A stretch of 50,603 nt of DNA from Muribaculaceae bacterium (GTDB lineage: Bacteria; Bacteroidota; Bacteroidia; Bacteroidales; Muribaculaceae). The notes beneath the pieces are model-generated. The model ran no database searches, had not been told where the DNA came from, and worked only from the letters and a program-made list of their open reading frames with translations. The translations under genes were made by a program, and so were the position numbers. Positions 1 through 9,957 of the stretch are shown here, piece after piece (the stretch's first letter is position 1; each line of letters starts with the position of its first letter). The stretch spans positions 1 to 50,603 of the forward strand of contig JAFYYG010000006.1 of the NCBI GenBank assembly GCA_017557625.1, given 5' to 3'.

Positions 1-2
1 AC

Positions 3-101
3 AAACAAATCAAAAAAATACAGAAAGAACTGAATGCAAGACCAAGAAAAAAACTCAATTTCAGCACACCTGTTAGAGAGTTCTACAAACATTTTTCTTA
101 A
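3..101 (+). mobile_element. IS30-family transposase, C-terminal tail (partial)
   Basis: An open frame entering from the left edge ends at the TAA at 99-101. Its last residues include IQKELNARPRKKLNFSTP, the usual C-terminal signature of IS30-family transposases (IQ..LN.RPRK.L.F.TP). Only about 32 residues are inside the window, so the catalytic DDE domain cannot be seen. The A/T-rich stretch after the stop (about 112-145) probably holds the right inverted repeat, but the exact element end cannot be fixed without its left end. The element reads toward gyrA and might contribute readthrough transcription. Confidence 0.7.
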
Positions 102-208
102 CTTTGTTTCAAAATATGCATTTGCTTGTTGACTCTACAATTTGTGTAATTCGTGGTTTTATTTCAAAAATTGTCCCTCAAATTTATGGATAATTCAAGG
201 AAATATTG

Positions 209-216
209 TAATTTTG
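209..216 (+). promoter_or_regulatory. -7 box of the gyrA promoter
   Basis: TAATTTTG matches the Bacteroidetes -7 consensus TAnnTTTG exactly and lies about 98 bp before the gyrA ATG. No good -33 TTTG lies 17-21 nt upstream, so this is a half-supported promoter. Confidence 0.4.
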
Positions 217-313
217 TAGGTTAATTTTAATGTTTCGGCGTGACTGTGATGATTGAGGCAACATTTCGCTGGATTTGCAGCTCGCCACAGGTAAAATTTT
301 TAATTTTTTAGAG

Positions 314-2926
314 ATGAACAACGATCGAATTATTGAGATCAATATCGAAAACGAGATGAAGACCAGCTACATCGATTATTCGATGTCGGTTATCGTTTCG
401 AGAGCACTGCCCGATGTGCGCGACGGCTTCAAGCCAGTGCATCGGCGTGTCCTTTTCGGTATGGAACGACTAGGGAACACTTCTAATGCTCCCTACAAGA
501 AATCGGCACGTATCGTGGGTGACGTGCTTGGTAAATACCACCCACACGGCGACTCGTCGGTATATCTGGCAATGGTGCGCCTTGCTCAAGACTGGGCTAT
601 GCGCTATCCACTAGTTGACGGGCAAGGTAACTTTGGTTCCATCGACGGTGACAGTCCAGCTGCCATGCGTTACACCGAGGCACGCTTAGGCAAGATGGGC
701 GAGGAGATGATGCGCGACATGGACAAGGACACCGTGAATTTCGTGCCAAACTTTGACAACACTATGGACGAACCAGAAGTGTTGCCAACCCGATTCCCTA
801 ACCTACTTGTGAACGGCGGCTCTGGAATCGCTGTGGGTATGGCAACCAACATGGCGCCACACAATCTCACCGAGGCAATCAACGCTTGCTTGGCAATGCT
901 CGAAAATCCCGACATCGACACCGAAGGACTGATGAAGTATATCATCGCCCCCGACTTCCCAACAGGTGGCATTATCCATGGATATCAAGGTGTAAGGGAT
1001 GCTTTTGAGACCGGTAAAGGACGCATTGTCATCCGTTCTAAGGCCGAGATAGAGAGTGAGAATGGCCGCGACCGCATCATCGTTAGCGAGATTCCTTACA
1101 ACGTGAACAAGAGCGAACTCATTGAAAATATCGCTTCGCTTGTTGAAGATAAACGCATTGATGGTATTTCCAATATTAATGATGAGAGCGACCGTCAGGG
1201 TATGCGCATCGTCATTGATGTGAAGAAAGACTTCAATGCCAATGTGCTGCTAAATAAGCTTTACAAGATGACCGAGCTGCAGTCGTCATTTAGCGTCAAT
1301 AATGTGTGCCTCGTGAAAGGCCGCCCACAGACTGTGACGTTGAAAGATATGCTTCACTACTTCCTCGAGCATCGCCATGAGGTGGTGATTCGCCGTACCG
1401 AATTTGAATTGAATAAAGCTAAAGAACGCGCCCACATCCTCGAAGGACTGATTATTGCCAGCGACAATATTGATGAGGTAATACACATCATTCGCAGTAG
1501 TAAGAACACCGATGAGGCACGTCAGCGTTTGGCAGAGAGATTTGACCTCGACGACATCCAAACCCGCGCTATCGTAGAGATGCGCCTGCGCCAGCTCACC
1601 AATCTTGAGCAAGACAAGCTCCACGCCGAGATGGAAGAATTGATGAAGACTATTGAGCGTCTTGAGGAGATATTGACAAATCCCGACGTATGTCGCAAGG
1701 TCATCGCAGATGAGCTGATTGAAGTTCGTGACAAATATGGTGACGAACGTCGCACTCAAATTGAATATTCTGCCGAAGAGATGAATGCCGAGGACTTCTA
1801 TCCCGACGACCCGATGATCATCACAATCTCGCACTTTGGCTACATCAAGCGCACTCCACTGAGCGAATATCGTACTCAAAACCGCGGTGGAGTGGGAGCG
1901 AAGGGTAGTGCCACTCGCGATGAGGATTTCATTGAGTACATCTATGAGGCTACCAACCATAACTATATGCTCTTCTTCACTGAGCAGGGACGCTGCTACT
2001 GGCTGCGCGTGTTTGAGATACCCGAGGGAGCTAAGAACTCTAAGGGTCGCGCCATCCAGAACCTTCTCAACTTAGGTCCAGAGAACCGCATATATGCCTT
2101 TATTCGTGCCACTAAGCTCAAAGACCCAGAGTATAACCAGAACCACTATATCGTCTTTGGCACTAAGAATGGTATCGTAAAGAGAACTCGTCTATCGGAG
2201 TTCTCTCGTCCACGAGTCAATGGTGTGAATGCTCTCAATATTCGTGAGGATGATAGGCTTATTGGTGCAGTGCTTACCGAAGGTGACAGCGAGATTGTGC
2301 TCGCTAACCGCAACGGTCGCGCCATACGCTTCTCTGAGACTAAGGTTCGTGCTATGGGTCGTACAGCTACCGGCGTGAAGGGTATGACTCTCGACGGCGG
2401 CGATGATGCTGTGGTGGGCATGATTTGCATGCGCTCTACTGCGCAAGATGATGTGCTTGTACTCTCAGAGCAGGGTATGGGCAAGCGCTCTAAGCTTGAG
2501 GATTACCGTGTAACCAATCGTGGAGCCAAAGGTGTGAAAACTATCAACATCACCGAAAAAACTGGCAAGCTTATTGCAATACGCAATGTGAACGACAGTA
2601 ATGACATTGTCATCATCAACAAGTCGGGCATTACTATTCGCCTGAAAGTATCTGAACTTAGGGTTTTAGGGCGTGCCACTCAGGGCGTAAGACTCATCAA
2701 CCTTGAGAAGAAGAACGACGAGATAGCTTCAGTATGCAAGGTTGATACCGACCCTGAAAAGATAGAGGAATATATCCCTGAGGGCGAAGGCCTGCAGCAA
2801 GACCTCAACTTTGAACAAGATAATGAAATTGGAGAAAATGAGATTGACGAATTAAACGAAAACAACGATTCGCAGTCTTATGACCAAGAAGCAGAAGAAG
2901 GCACTTTGCCTTTCACAGAATCATAA
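314..2926 (+). CDS. gyrA: DNA gyrase subunit A
   Basis: GyrA is the breakage-reunion subunit of type IIA topoisomerase; with GyrB it introduces negative supercoils using ATP. I take the ATG at 314 (870 aa) because the family's N-terminal region ([19 protein letters not shown]) follows directly; an upstream in-frame TTG at 275 adds 13 unrelated residues. The catalytic tyrosine is Tyr120 in AAMRYTE. The quinolone-determining region reads [14 protein letters not shown]: the E. coli Ser83 equivalent is Ser81 and the Asp87 equivalent is Leu85. The GyrA-box ([10 protein letters not shown]) precedes the six-blade C-terminal beta-pinwheel, and the protein ends in a long acidic tail. No Shine-Dalgarno is seen, as usual for Bacteroidetes. 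Confidence 0.98.
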   Translation: MNNDRIIEINIENEMKTSYIDYSMSVIVSRALPDVRDGFKPVHRRVLFGMERLGNTSNAPYKKSARIVGDVLGKYHPHGDSSVYLAMVRLAQDWAMRYPLVDGQGNFGSIDGDSPAAMRYTEARLGKMGEEMMRDMDKDTVNFVPNFDNTMDEPEVLPTRFPNLLVNGGSGIAVGMATNMAPHNLTEAINACLAMLENPDIDTEGLMKYIIAPDFPTGGIIHGYQGVRDAFETGKGRIVIRSKAEIESENGRDRIIVSEIPYNVNKSELIENIASLVEDKRIDGISNINDESDRQGMRIVIDVKKDFNANVLLNKLYKMTELQSSFSVNNVCLVKGRPQTVTLKDMLHYFLEHRHEVVIRRTEFELNKAKERAHILEGLIIASDNIDEVIHIIRSSKNTDEARQRLAERFDLDDIQTRAIVEMRLRQLTNLEQDKLHAEMEELMKTIERLEEILTNPDVCRKVIADELIEVRDKYGDERRTQIEYSAEEMNAEDFYPDDPMIITISHFGYIKRTPLSEYRTQNRGGVGAKGSATRDEDFIEYIYEATNHNYMLFFTEQGRCYWLRVFEIPEGAKNSKGRAIQNLLNLGPENRIYAFIRATKLKDPEYNQNHYIVFGTKNGIVKRTRLSEFSRPRVNGVNALNIREDDRLIGAVLTEGDSEIVLANRNGRAIRFSETKVRAMGRTATGVKGMTLDGGDDAVVGMICMRSTAQDDVLVLSEQGMGKRSKLEDYRVTNRGAKGVKTINITEKTGKLIAIRNVNDSNDIVIINKSGITIRLKVSELRVLGRATQGVRLINLEKKNDEIASVCKVDTDPEKIEEYIPEGEGLQQDLNFEQDNEIGENEIDELNENNDSQSYDQEAEEGTLPFTES

Positions 2927-2981
2927 CAGTAACTATCAAAGAGAAAAATAAATAAATTTCTAACTATAAACATTTTGAATT

Positions 2982-4001
2982 ATGAAAAAGTTTTTCTTAT
3001 TTTTTGCTTGTGCATCCCTCTTTGTGATGGGAGCTAAGGCACAAGATTCTAAGTCTCTTTTCAATGAGGCTCAGAAAGCCTACAATGCCTACTTCGTTAA
3101 GGCACAGACAGGCGATCTCGACGACGAGGCTGCTGCGAACTTGCAGAACAGCTTCAACCTCTACACTCAGGCTCTTGCTTGCGACACTACTTATGAAACT
3201 AACAAAGATGGCACCCCAAAAGTTGATAAGAAGACTGGTGTTCAGAAGTACAAAACTAAAGTTTCGGGAGACATTGTCAAGGCTTTTACAAATATGATTA
3301 ACAATAATGACTTCTTACGTGTCGGCGAATACTATCGAGGCAAAGAAGACTTCCACAATGCTGCAATTGCATACGCTCTTAGCGCCGATTTGTTACAGTC
3401 AAAGTTTGCACAGGAAGCCCCCGACAATGCAACACTCTCTGAAATTCTCTTCCTTCAGGGTTTTGCAAATTTTTTTGATAAAAACTATAAGGACTGCTTT
3501 ATCAATATGGTTAATGCAAAAGAACTGGGATATACTTCTAACAACATTGATGCGTACATCTCTGACGTTCCAAGTATGATTGTTCAAGATTATGTTAATG
3601 CTAACAACTATGCTGCTGCTGATGAAGCACTTGACTACATGATTGCCAAAGTGCCATCTGTTTCTAGTCTTTACTCACTCAAGGCTCGTGTTGTGGAGTT
3701 TGAGAATGGTTTTGATGCCGCCATACCTGCCTATGAGACTGCTCTAGCAAAAGATCCAAACAGCGCTTTCACTAACTATTGCTTGGGTTATGGTTACTAT
3801 GGAATTGTTGAAAACGCAATCAATAACTCTAATGCAATGTCTGATGCAGCTGTAGCTAAGGAAGTAGCACACCTCCTTGATAAGCCCATTGAGTATCTTA
3901 ATAAAGCTATTACCCTCAACAACAACATTTCGTCAGATATGCTTGAGGATGCACAGAAGAAACTCGAAAGACTCCAACTTATCAAGAGCTTTGTTAAATA
4001 A
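2982..4001 (+). CDS. Secreted tetratricopeptide-repeat protein (first of a pair)
   Basis: 339 aa with a clear signal peptide (MKKFFLFFACASLFVMGAKA, cleavage before QDS), so exported to the periplasm or cell surface. The rest is helical with TPR-like repeats, clearest around residues 205-325 (SLYSLKARVVEFENGFDAAIPAYETALAK type helices). Residues about 69-95 carry a Lys-rich segment (VDKKTGVQKYKTK) that recurs in the next gene, which shows the two are paralogues. It lies 55 bp after gyrA, an arrangement I recall from other Bacteroidales, but no enzymatic role can be read from the sequence. A scaffold or partner-binding role is inferred only from TPR content. Confidence 0.85.
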   Translation: MKKFFLFFACASLFVMGAKAQDSKSLFNEAQKAYNAYFVKAQTGDLDDEAAANLQNSFNLYTQALACDTTYETNKDGTPKVDKKTGVQKYKTKVSGDIVKAFTNMINNNDFLRVGEYYRGKEDFHNAAIAYALSADLLQSKFAQEAPDNATLSEILFLQGFANFFDKNYKDCFINMVNAKELGYTSNNIDAYISDVPSMIVQDYVNANNYAAADEALDYMIAKVPSVSSLYSLKARVVEFENGFDAAIPAYETALAKDPNSAFTNYCLGYGYYGIVENAINNSNAMSDAAVAKEVAHLLDKPIEYLNKAITLNNNISSDMLEDAQKKLERLQLIKSFVK

Positions 4002-4046
4002 TAGTATCTCATCAATTTGATGAGTTCTTAATAAGTAATACTATTC

Positions 4047-4085
4047 AACGCTGTGCATAGCATAATTAATGTTGTGCACAGCGTT
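4047..4085 (+). terminator. Hairpin between the two TPR genes
   Basis: AACGCTGTGCA (4047-4057) and TGCACAGCGTT (4075-4085) form a perfect 11-bp stem around a 17-nt loop, followed by an A/T-rich stretch and the next ATG only 11 nt later. A shorter palindrome (CTCATCAA/TTGATGAG, 4008-4024) precedes it. It could be an intrinsic terminator, a processing site, or an RNA structure limiting translation of the second TPR gene. Confidence 0.55.
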
Positions 4086-4096
4086 TAATAATTTAA

Positions 4097-5314
4097 ATGA
4101 AAATGAGACAATTAGTTCTTGTGTCTTTTCTGTTTTTAATGAGTGGTCTTTCGGCACTAGCGCAGAATCGCCTTGTTACTGAGGTGAAGAAAGAAATCAG
4201 CGCCATGACTCTCACCGTTGATAGCTACAAGAACTCATTGAAAAAAATCAACAAGGCCCTCGAGCACGAGGAGACAAAAGAAAAAGCCGAAACTTGGTGG
4301 GTTGCAGGCAAGATACAATATGCCATCTACGATAAGATGATGGCTAATAAGGCAGTGGGGGATAAAATCAACTCTATTGATGCAGGTCTTGCACTCATAG
4401 ATGGTTATGACAAGATGCAAGTGGCACTTCACAAAGACACCATCAATATATTAGACAAAAAAGGAAATCCTGTTGTTGACAAGAAGACAGGAAAGAATAA
4501 GGTCAAAACCAAATATTCACAAGAGATTATGAATAAAATTATCGACCACATTGTTGATTATAGCGCTGTGGCGGGTGATTTTTATTCGGCGGGAGATTGG
4601 AGTAATGCCTACAAGGCATGGGACATTTATTGCAACACCGCGAAATGCCCTTGGGCAATAAAGAAAAAGGTGAATGAACCCGACTCTGTGATTGGTTACA
4701 ACCGTTTCTATCAAGGCTTAGCCGCTTATCAGAACAAGGAATATGACAAGGCTGTTGAACAACTTGCCAATGCACGCAGCCTAGGTTACAAGAAAAAAGC
4801 TCTCTATGACACATGGATTGACGCATTAATCAAGCAGAAAGACACTATCTACCTTGTGAGTGTGGCACATGAAGCTCATGATATGCTTGGTGCTAAAGAC
4901 CCAAGATATGTTAGAATATTAATCAATCATTATCTGAAGGCTAAATATTATGATGAAGCCAACTCATTGCTAGATGAGGTAATAAAAACCGACTCAACGG
5001 TAGCAGAGTATTATGATCTTAAAGGACGTCTCGCCGAGACACAAGAGGGTATAGATGCCGCTTTGCCATTCTACAGGAAAGCAATAGAATTGAATCCCGA
5101 TTTAGGCATAGCATTGTTTGACCTCGGTAATGCTTTATACAGCAAAGCCATTATCAACAATGACAATAGATCAAAAGATGCACTCAGACTCTATGATGAA
5201 GCCTTGCCATATCTTGAGAAAGCACATAAACTGATGCCACACAACGAAAATGTGAAAAATGTGCTAAGCCGAATCTATTACGTTACAGGAAGCAAAAAGA
5301 TTGATGATTTGTGA
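4097..5314 (+). CDS. Secreted tetratricopeptide-repeat protein (second of a pair)
   Basis: 405 aa with a signal peptide (MKMRQLVLVSFLFLMSGLSA, cleavage near LAQ). TPR helices run through the mature chain, clearest at about residues 205-235 and 300-390 (YYDLKGRLAETQEGIDAALPFYRKAIELNP type). Residues 114-140 hold the Lys-rich segment VVDKKTGKNKVKTKYS shared with the preceding gene, so this is a tandem duplication product with about 60 extra residues. An ATG two codons downstream is an alternative start. It converges with lpxA, with 61 bp between the stops. Function is unknown; envelope assembly scaffolding is a guess from TPR content and export. Confidence 0.85.
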   Translation: MKMRQLVLVSFLFLMSGLSALAQNRLVTEVKKEISAMTLTVDSYKNSLKKINKALEHEETKEKAETWWVAGKIQYAIYDKMMANKAVGDKINSIDAGLALIDGYDKMQVALHKDTINILDKKGNPVVDKKTGKNKVKTKYSQEIMNKIIDHIVDYSAVAGDFYSAGDWSNAYKAWDIYCNTAKCPWAIKKKVNEPDSVIGYNRFYQGLAAYQNKEYDKAVEQLANARSLGYKKKALYDTWIDALIKQKDTIYLVSVAHEAHDMLGAKDPRYVRILINHYLKAKYYDEANSLLDEVIKTDSTVAEYYDLKGRLAETQEGIDAALPFYRKAIELNPDLGIALFDLGNALYSKAIINNDNRSKDALRLYDEALPYLEKAHKLMPHNENVKNVLSRIYYVTGSKKIDDL

Positions 5315-5375
5315 TAAAAAGCTCTATCCCCTTTGTGCTTCTTTTACTTTTTTCTTTATCATTAGACCAGCCTTT

Positions 5376-6155
5376 TTATATCCCCATTCTCACGATGCCG
5401 CGCTTTGAGGTTTTCACGAAGTTGACAATCTCATCGCGTTCACAAGATTGTGGAACCTCAGCAACAACTTTGGCTAGCGCCTCGCTGTTATTTAGTCGGG
5501 ACAAGTAAAGAACTCGGTAAACTTGCTGAATTTTGTTAATCTGCTCCTCGCTGAAACCTCTACGGTGAAGTCCCACAGAGTTGACTCCTTCGTAGGAGAT
5601 AGGGTAGCGGCCTGCCATAATGTAGGGAGGCAAATCCTTATTAACAAGTGAGCCACCTTGCAACATTACATGCTTACCAATGTGGGTGAACTGATGCACC
5701 AGAGCACCGCCGCCAAGCACTGCAAAGTCGCCAACCACCACCTCTCCAGCTAGTTGTACCTGATTAGACATTATGACATTGTCGGCAAGCACACAATCAT
5801 GAGCCACATGGCAATAAGCCATGATAAGACAGTTGTTGCCAATTACGGTCTTGCCCTTCGACGCTGTGCCACGATGAATGGTTACAAACTCGCGGATGCT
5901 GGTGTTGTCACCAATGATTGCCAAGCTATCCTCCCCCTTAAACTTCAAGTCTTGAGGAATATCACTGACCACGGCTCCCGAGTGAATGTGACAATTGCAG
6001 CCAATCCTCGCGCCAGAGTGTATCACGGCGTTGCTGTCGATAATTGTGCCGTCGCCAATAACTACGTTTTCGTCGATAGTGACAAAGGGACCAATTGTCA
6101 CATCTTTTCCTATTAATGCGTTCTCACTAACACATGCTAGTGGTGAAATATTCAT
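5376..6155 (-). CDS. lpxA: Acyl-ACP--UDP-N-acetylglucosamine O-acyltransferase
   Basis: LpxA carries out the first step of lipid A synthesis, moving a 3-hydroxyacyl chain from ACP to the 3-OH of UDP-GlcNAc in the cytoplasm. At 259 aa it has normal length. The N-terminal two thirds is a left-handed parallel beta-helix of hexapeptide repeats (ALIGKDVTIGPFVTIDENVVIG). The catalytic histidine is His119 in CHVAHDC, matching E. coli His125. The C-terminal helical domain (RRGFSEEQINKIQQVYRVLY) is complete. It is the last gene of lpxD-lpxC/fabZ-lpxA, starting 12 bp after the fused gene's stop. Confidence 0.97.
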   Translation of the reverse strand: MNISPLACVSENALIGKDVTIGPFVTIDENVVIGDGTIIDSNAVIHSGARIGCNCHIHSGAVVSDIPQDLKFKGEDSLAIIGDNTSIREFVTIHRGTASKGKTVIGNNCLIMAYCHVAHDCVLADNVIMSNQVQLAGEVVVGDFAVLGGGALVHQFTHIGKHVMLQGGSLVNKDLPPYIMAGRYPISYEGVNSVGLHRRGFSEEQINKIQQVYRVLYLSRLNNSEALAKVVAEVPQSCERDEIVNFVKTSKRGIVRMGI

Positions 6156-6167
6156 TATCTTAGTGTT

Positions 6168-7559
6168 TTATTTGTTCTTAATAATTTGAGCCATAAATTC
6201 CACTTCGCTCACAATCTTCTCACCAACAAAGGCATAGCCTTTCATGATAGCGCATCCACGGCGCAATGGTGTCATAAATGAGATATGGAAAATAAGAGTG
6301 TCGCCAGGAACAACCTTTTGGCGGAATTTCACATTGTCTATCTTCATGAAATATGTGGAATAGCGCTCAGGCTCGTCAACCCCATTAAGCACCAGCAATC
6401 CACCTACTTGTGCCATCGCCTCGATTTGAAGCACACCAGGCATCACGGGTTCTTGAGGGAAGTGTCCTTGGAAAAACGGCTCGTTGCTAGTAACATTCTT
6501 CACGCCCACGATATAGTTCTCGCCAATCTCTATTACCTTGTCGACGAGTTGCATAGGATAACGGTGAGGTAATAATTCCCTAATATGGTTGATATCCATC
6601 ACAGGTGGCTTGTTGGGATCGTAAAGTGGTGCTTGCACATTCTGATATCTCAATTCTTTACGTATCTGGTTAGCAAGCTTGGTGTTGATGGTGTGCCCAG
6701 GACGAGTAGCGATAATTCTTCCCTTTAAAGGCCGACCAATCAGCGCTAAGTCACCAAGCACATCGAGGAGTTTATGGCGTGCCGGTTCGTTAGGGTGGGT
6801 GAGAGGTTTGTGGTTGATATATCCCAATTTGTTGGATTTTGTATGATCTACTCCAACTAAGTCGGCAATTTTGTCAAGCTCTTCTTGTGGCATCTCTACA
6901 TCGTAGATAACAATGGCATTGTCAAGGTCACCGCCTTTGATGAGATTATTTTGAACAAGAGGCAAAATTTCTCTAACAAAAACGAAAGTGCGGCTTCCGG
7001 CTATTTCGTCTTTGAATTTGCTCAGTGAAGACAGTGATGCAAACTGATTATTTAGAACCATTGAGTCATACTCAACCATCGTGTCTATTGAGAAGTCCTC
7101 ATCGGGCAGGACAATCAGTGACGCACCAGTAACCTCGTCAACAACTTTAATGCGTTGTTTTACTACATAATACTCCTTATCGACATTTTGCTCAACAATG
7201 CCTGTATCTTCAATCTTGGTGCAATATTCTATAGCGCTGCCATCAAGAATTGGAAGCTCAGGACCGTTAACCTCAATACAGCAGTTGTCGATGCCTGCCG
7301 CGTAGAGTGCTGCCATAGCATGCTCGATGGTGCCTATTCTGACCTCTTTATTGGCGCGGCTTGCAAGAACTGTACCTCTGTTGGTCGCTACCACATTCTC
7401 TGCAAGAGCCTCAATAACAGGACATCCTTCAAGGTCAACCCTCTTGAAAATGTAGCCCGTGTTTTCAGGTGCTGGTTTAAAAGATGCCTCTACCTGCACA
7501 CCAGTGTGAAGACCTTTTCCACTGACCGAGAATTCAGCTTTTAGAGTGAGTTGTTTCAT
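6168..7559 (-). CDS. lpxC/fabZ: Bifunctional UDP-3-O-acyl-GlcNAc deacetylase / 3-hydroxyacyl-ACP dehydratase
   Basis: 463-aa fusion. Residues 1 to about 310 are LpxC, the Zn-dependent committed step of lipid A synthesis; likely metal ligands are His80 (GTIEH), His262 and Asp266 (HKLLD), with catalytic His289 (GHTINTKL). Residues about 320-463 are FabZ, the hot-dog dehydratase of fatty-acid elongation, with the active-site His366 in QGHFP and Glu380 in LQIEAMAQ. FabZ and LpxA compete for 3-hydroxyacyl-ACP, so the fusion ties supply and use of that intermediate; such fusions are typical of Bacteroidetes. It lies between lpxD (17 bp) and lpxA (12 bp) in one operon. Confidence 0.97.
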   Translation of the reverse strand: MKQLTLKAEFSVSGKGLHTGVQVEASFKPAPENTGYIFKRVDLEGCPVIEALAENVVATNRGTVLASRANKEVRIGTIEHAMAALYAAGIDNCCIEVNGPELPILDGSAIEYCTKIEDTGIVEQNVDKEYYVVKQRIKVVDEVTGASLIVLPDEDFSIDTMVEYDSMVLNNQFASLSSLSKFKDEIAGSRTFVFVREILPLVQNNLIKGGDLDNAIVIYDVEMPQEELDKIADLVGVDHTKSNKLGYINHKPLTHPNEPARHKLLDVLGDLALIGRPLKGRIIATRPGHTINTKLANQIRKELRYQNVQAPLYDPNKPPVMDINHIRELLPHRYPMQLVDKVIEIGENYIVGVKNVTSNEPFFQGHFPQEPVMPGVLQIEAMAQVGGLLVLNGVDEPERYSTYFMKIDNVKFRQKVVPGDTLIFHISFMTPLRRGCAIMKGYAFVGEKIVSEVEFMAQIIKNK

Positions 7560-7576
7560 TATATTTTATAATTGTG

Positions 7577-8617
7577 TTATAGTTTTTCTCTTTTTATTTC
7601 GTCAACTAATTGTTTCAGTTGCTTGATGTCTTGAGAGATTTGAGGAATACGTTTCAAATAGACTTGGTTCCTGGCAAAATCAAGGGCGTTGATGGCTGGA
7701 GAACCTATCAGCTTCAGATTGCTTCCAACACTGTTTGGTATGCCAGATTGTGCACCAAAACCGTTGTTGTCGCCAATAGTGATGTGGCCGGCAAAGCCCA
7801 CTTGACCTCCTACCATGTTGTTCTTGCCAATCTTAGCGGAGCCGGCAACGCCCACTTGAGCCGCCATAACGGTGTTTTCACCAATCTCCACATTATGAGC
7901 AATTTGGATAAGGTTATCGAGCTTAGCACCTTTCTTCACGATTGTGGATCCCATTGTGGCACGGTCGATAGTGGTGTTAGCGCCAATCTCTACATCATCC
8001 TCTAGGATCACGATACCTATTTGGGAGATTTTCTCGTAAGTACCATCCTCCTTTGGCGCAAACCCGAAACCGTCGGCACCTATTACAGCACCAGCCTGAA
8101 CAATGCATCTGTTGCCAATCTTGCAGCCATGATACACCTTTACTCCGGGATAAAGGATAACATCATCACCAATAGTAACATTGTCACCAACAAATACCTG
8201 AGGATAGATTTTCACATTTTTGCCGAGTCTAACATTTTTCCCAATATAGGCAAAAGCACCAACATAAATATCCTCAGTAACTTTCACGTCATCTGAGATG
8301 TGGCAAGGCTGCTCAATACCTTTTTTTGCGGGTTCTTGACTACTTATCATGTTAAGAAGCATGGCAAGGGTCTCGTAAGGATCATCAACCCTGATGAGCG
8401 TGGTAGTCAATTTCTGCTCGGGCTGGAAATCCTTTCTAACAAGTACGGCAGTAGCTTTTGTTGAATATATATAATGTGTGTATTTGGGGTTAGCCAAGAA
8501 AGTAAGGCAACCGTTTGTAGCTTCTTCAATCTTAGAATAATTCTCGATATAAGCCTTAGCATCTCCCTCAACGGTTCCTTTGACAATCGACGCTAATTGC
8601 TCAACTGATATTCTCAT
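7577..8617 (-). CDS. lpxD: UDP-3-O-(3-hydroxyacyl)glucosamine N-acyltransferase
   Basis: LpxD adds the second 3-hydroxyacyl chain, on the 2-amino group, in the third step of lipid A synthesis. 346 aa. The N-terminal uridine-binding domain (residues 1 to about 100, with [19 protein letters not shown]) is followed by a long hexapeptide-repeat beta-helix ([20 protein letters not shown]...). The catalytic His lies in [11 protein letters not shown]. The C-terminal helix ([19 protein letters not shown]) closes the trimer in known LpxD. First gene of the lpx operon, with a near-consensus promoter 40-70 bp upstream. The HD-domain phosphohydrolase gene often found before lpxD in Bacteroides is absent here. 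Confidence 0.97.
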   Translation of the reverse strand: MRISVEQLASIVKGTVEGDAKAYIENYSKIEEATNGCLTFLANPKYTHYIYSTKATAVLVRKDFQPEQKLTTTLIRVDDPYETLAMLLNMISSQEPAKKGIEQPCHISDDVKVTEDIYVGAFAYIGKNVRLGKNVKIYPQVFVGDNVTIGDDVILYPGVKVYHGCKIGNRCIVQAGAVIGADGFGFAPKEDGTYEKISQIGIVILEDDVEIGANTTIDRATMGSTIVKKGAKLDNLIQIAHNVEIGENTVMAAQVGVAGSAKIGKNNMVGGQVGFAGHITIGDNNGFGAQSGIPNSVGSNLKLIGSPAINALDFARNQVYLKRIPQISQDIKQLKQLVDEIKREKL

Positions 8618-8657
8618 AATTATGATCTAAAAATATTATTATCTTTAAATTAATCTA

Positions 8658-8688
8658 CAAAGTTGCGAAAAAACGGCGATATGGCAAA
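8658..8688 (-). promoter_or_regulatory. Predicted promoter of the lpxD-lpxC/fabZ-lpxA operon
   Basis: On the minus strand a TTTG (8685-8688) is followed after 19 nt by CAACTTTG (8658-8665), one mismatch from TAnnTTTG. Transcription should start near 8652, about 35 nt before the lpxD ATG. Confidence 0.5.
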
Positions 8689-8820
8689 GTCTATATGGAA
8701 AAATTAACATAAAAACCATCTTATTGGCCACCATTACCGTAAAAAACGATATAAAATCACCTCATTTTTAGTTTAGAAACTGCACTAGTCTATTATATAG
8801 ACAGGGTAGGGGAGAAGACT

Positions 8821-9930
8821 TTATTTTGTGCAAGAAGATCCATTTTTGCTGTGGTCATTTAAAATCTTGATTTGTTGTCTCACTGATTCTTGGTGAATAG
8901 CGCTCATTATGGTTTTTATGAACTCGGCGCTTAGTCCCAACTTGTCGGCTTGATTGAGGCATTTCTGAAGTATCATGTCATATCTGTTGGTTTGTACGAC
9001 CTGCATTCCATTTTCTTTTTTGTAGGCACCAATCAATCGGCACACTTCAATTCTTTTGCTTAGAATGTTCAGTAACTCGTTGTCGCATTCATCTATTTGC
9101 TGTCTCAGCATTTCAAGACTCTCAGAAGACTGATTTTTCTCTCTCATTACCAATGATTTGATGACACTGTAAAGTTCTTGTGGTGATATTTGTTGTTCTT
9201 TGTCACTCAATGCTTTATCGGGCATAAAGTGCGATTCAATAAACAGCCCGTCAAATCCCATGTCAAAAGCCTGTTGTGACAGGGGAGCAATGAGTTCGCG
9301 TTTCCCTCCCATGTGAGATGGGTCACATAAGATGGGGAGGTGTGGATAGCGTCTATGAAGCTCAATAGCGAACTGCCATTCGGGTACATTGCGGTAAAAG
9401 TTGTTGCCATAGTAACTGAAGCCGCGCAAGATGGCACCAATCATTGTAACACCCGCATTCACAATGCGTTGCATTGCTCCAATCCATAGATTAAGGTCTG
9501 GGTTTACTGGATTTTTCACAAGTACAGCAATCTCATCATGACCGTTAAGGGCATCAGCAATCTCTTGAACGGCAAAGGGGTTGGTGCAAGTGCGTGCTCC
9601 AATCCACAGTACATCTATTCCAGCTTCTATTACTGCATTGACATGCTCGCGGGTAGCAACTTCGGTGGCAACTAACATCCCTGTTTCTTGCTTAACAAGT
9701 CTAAGCCATTCTAAACCTTTGTTACCAACTCCCTCAAAGGTTCCTGGTAGGGTGCGAGGTTTCCACAAACCAGCACGGAAAACCGATATGCCTATAGCTT
9801 TTAATTGCTTTGCAGTTACAAGTGTTTGTTCCAAACTCTCGGCACTGCAAGGACCAGCAATTAGTAATTGAGTTGAGCCGTTACTCGAGAACGGCAATGG
9901 TGATATGTTTTCAAGAAGATTGTCTTTCAT
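8821..9930 (-). CDS. Bifunctional DAHP synthase / chorismate mutase (type II)
   Basis: 369 aa. Residues about 15-265 form a class I-beta, KDO8P-synthase-like DAHP synthase (LLIAGPCSAES with the metal-binding Cys; ILCDPSHMGGKR; FIESHF), which condenses PEP and erythrose-4-phosphate at the entry of aromatic amino-acid synthesis. Residues about 275-360 form an AroQ-type all-helical chorismate mutase (LRQQIDECDNELLNILSKRIEVCRLIGAYK), making prephenate. The mutase domain may also mediate feedback control. One oddity: the motif I remember as IHRGFS in relatives reads ILRGFS here. Transcribed alone; a TACATTTG -7 box lies at 9950-9957. Confidence 0.93.
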   Translation of the reverse strand: MKDNLLENISPLPFSSNGSTQLLIAGPCSAESLEQTLVTAKQLKAIGISVFRAGLWKPRTLPGTFEGVGNKGLEWLRLVKQETGMLVATEVATREHVNAVIEAGIDVLWIGARTCTNPFAVQEIADALNGHDEIAVLVKNPVNPDLNLWIGAMQRIVNAGVTMIGAILRGFSYYGNNFYRNVPEWQFAIELHRRYPHLPILCDPSHMGGKRELIAPLSQQAFDMGFDGLFIESHFMPDKALSDKEQQISPQELYSVIKSLVMREKNQSSESLEMLRQQIDECDNELLNILSKRIEVCRLIGAYKKENGMQVVQTNRYDMILQKCLNQADKLGLSAEFIKTIMSAIHQESVRQQIKILNDHSKNGSSCTK

Positions 9931-9949
9931 TATTCATTTTTTTATTATG

Positions 9950-9957
9950 CAAATGTA
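9950..9957 (-). promoter_or_regulatory. -7 box for the DAHP synthase/chorismate mutase gene
   Basis: TACATTTG on the minus strand is a perfect TAnnTTTG, 19 bp before the start codon. The only nearby -33 candidate (CTTGC near 9981) is at 23 nt spacing, so the promoter is half supported. Confidence 0.4.

Noticed and set aside
314-700. Leu85 at the GyrA position equivalent to E. coli Asp87 as a quinolone-resistance change
   Set aside because: The equivalent of Ser83 is intact and this position differs between phyla; without close relatives it cannot be called a mutation.
1286-1960. 224-codon antisense open frame inside gyrA
   Set aside because: Shadow of gyrA.
5311-5508. 65-codon plus-strand open frame after the second TPR gene
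   Set aside because: It overlaps the 3' end of lpxA on the other strand by 133 bp, has no promoter, and its second half reads as lpxA antisense.
8788-8802. GTCTAT-TAT-ATAGAC palindrome after the DAHP synthase gene
   Set aside because: Only 6-bp A/T-rich arms and no T-run in either direction; weak as a terminator or operator.
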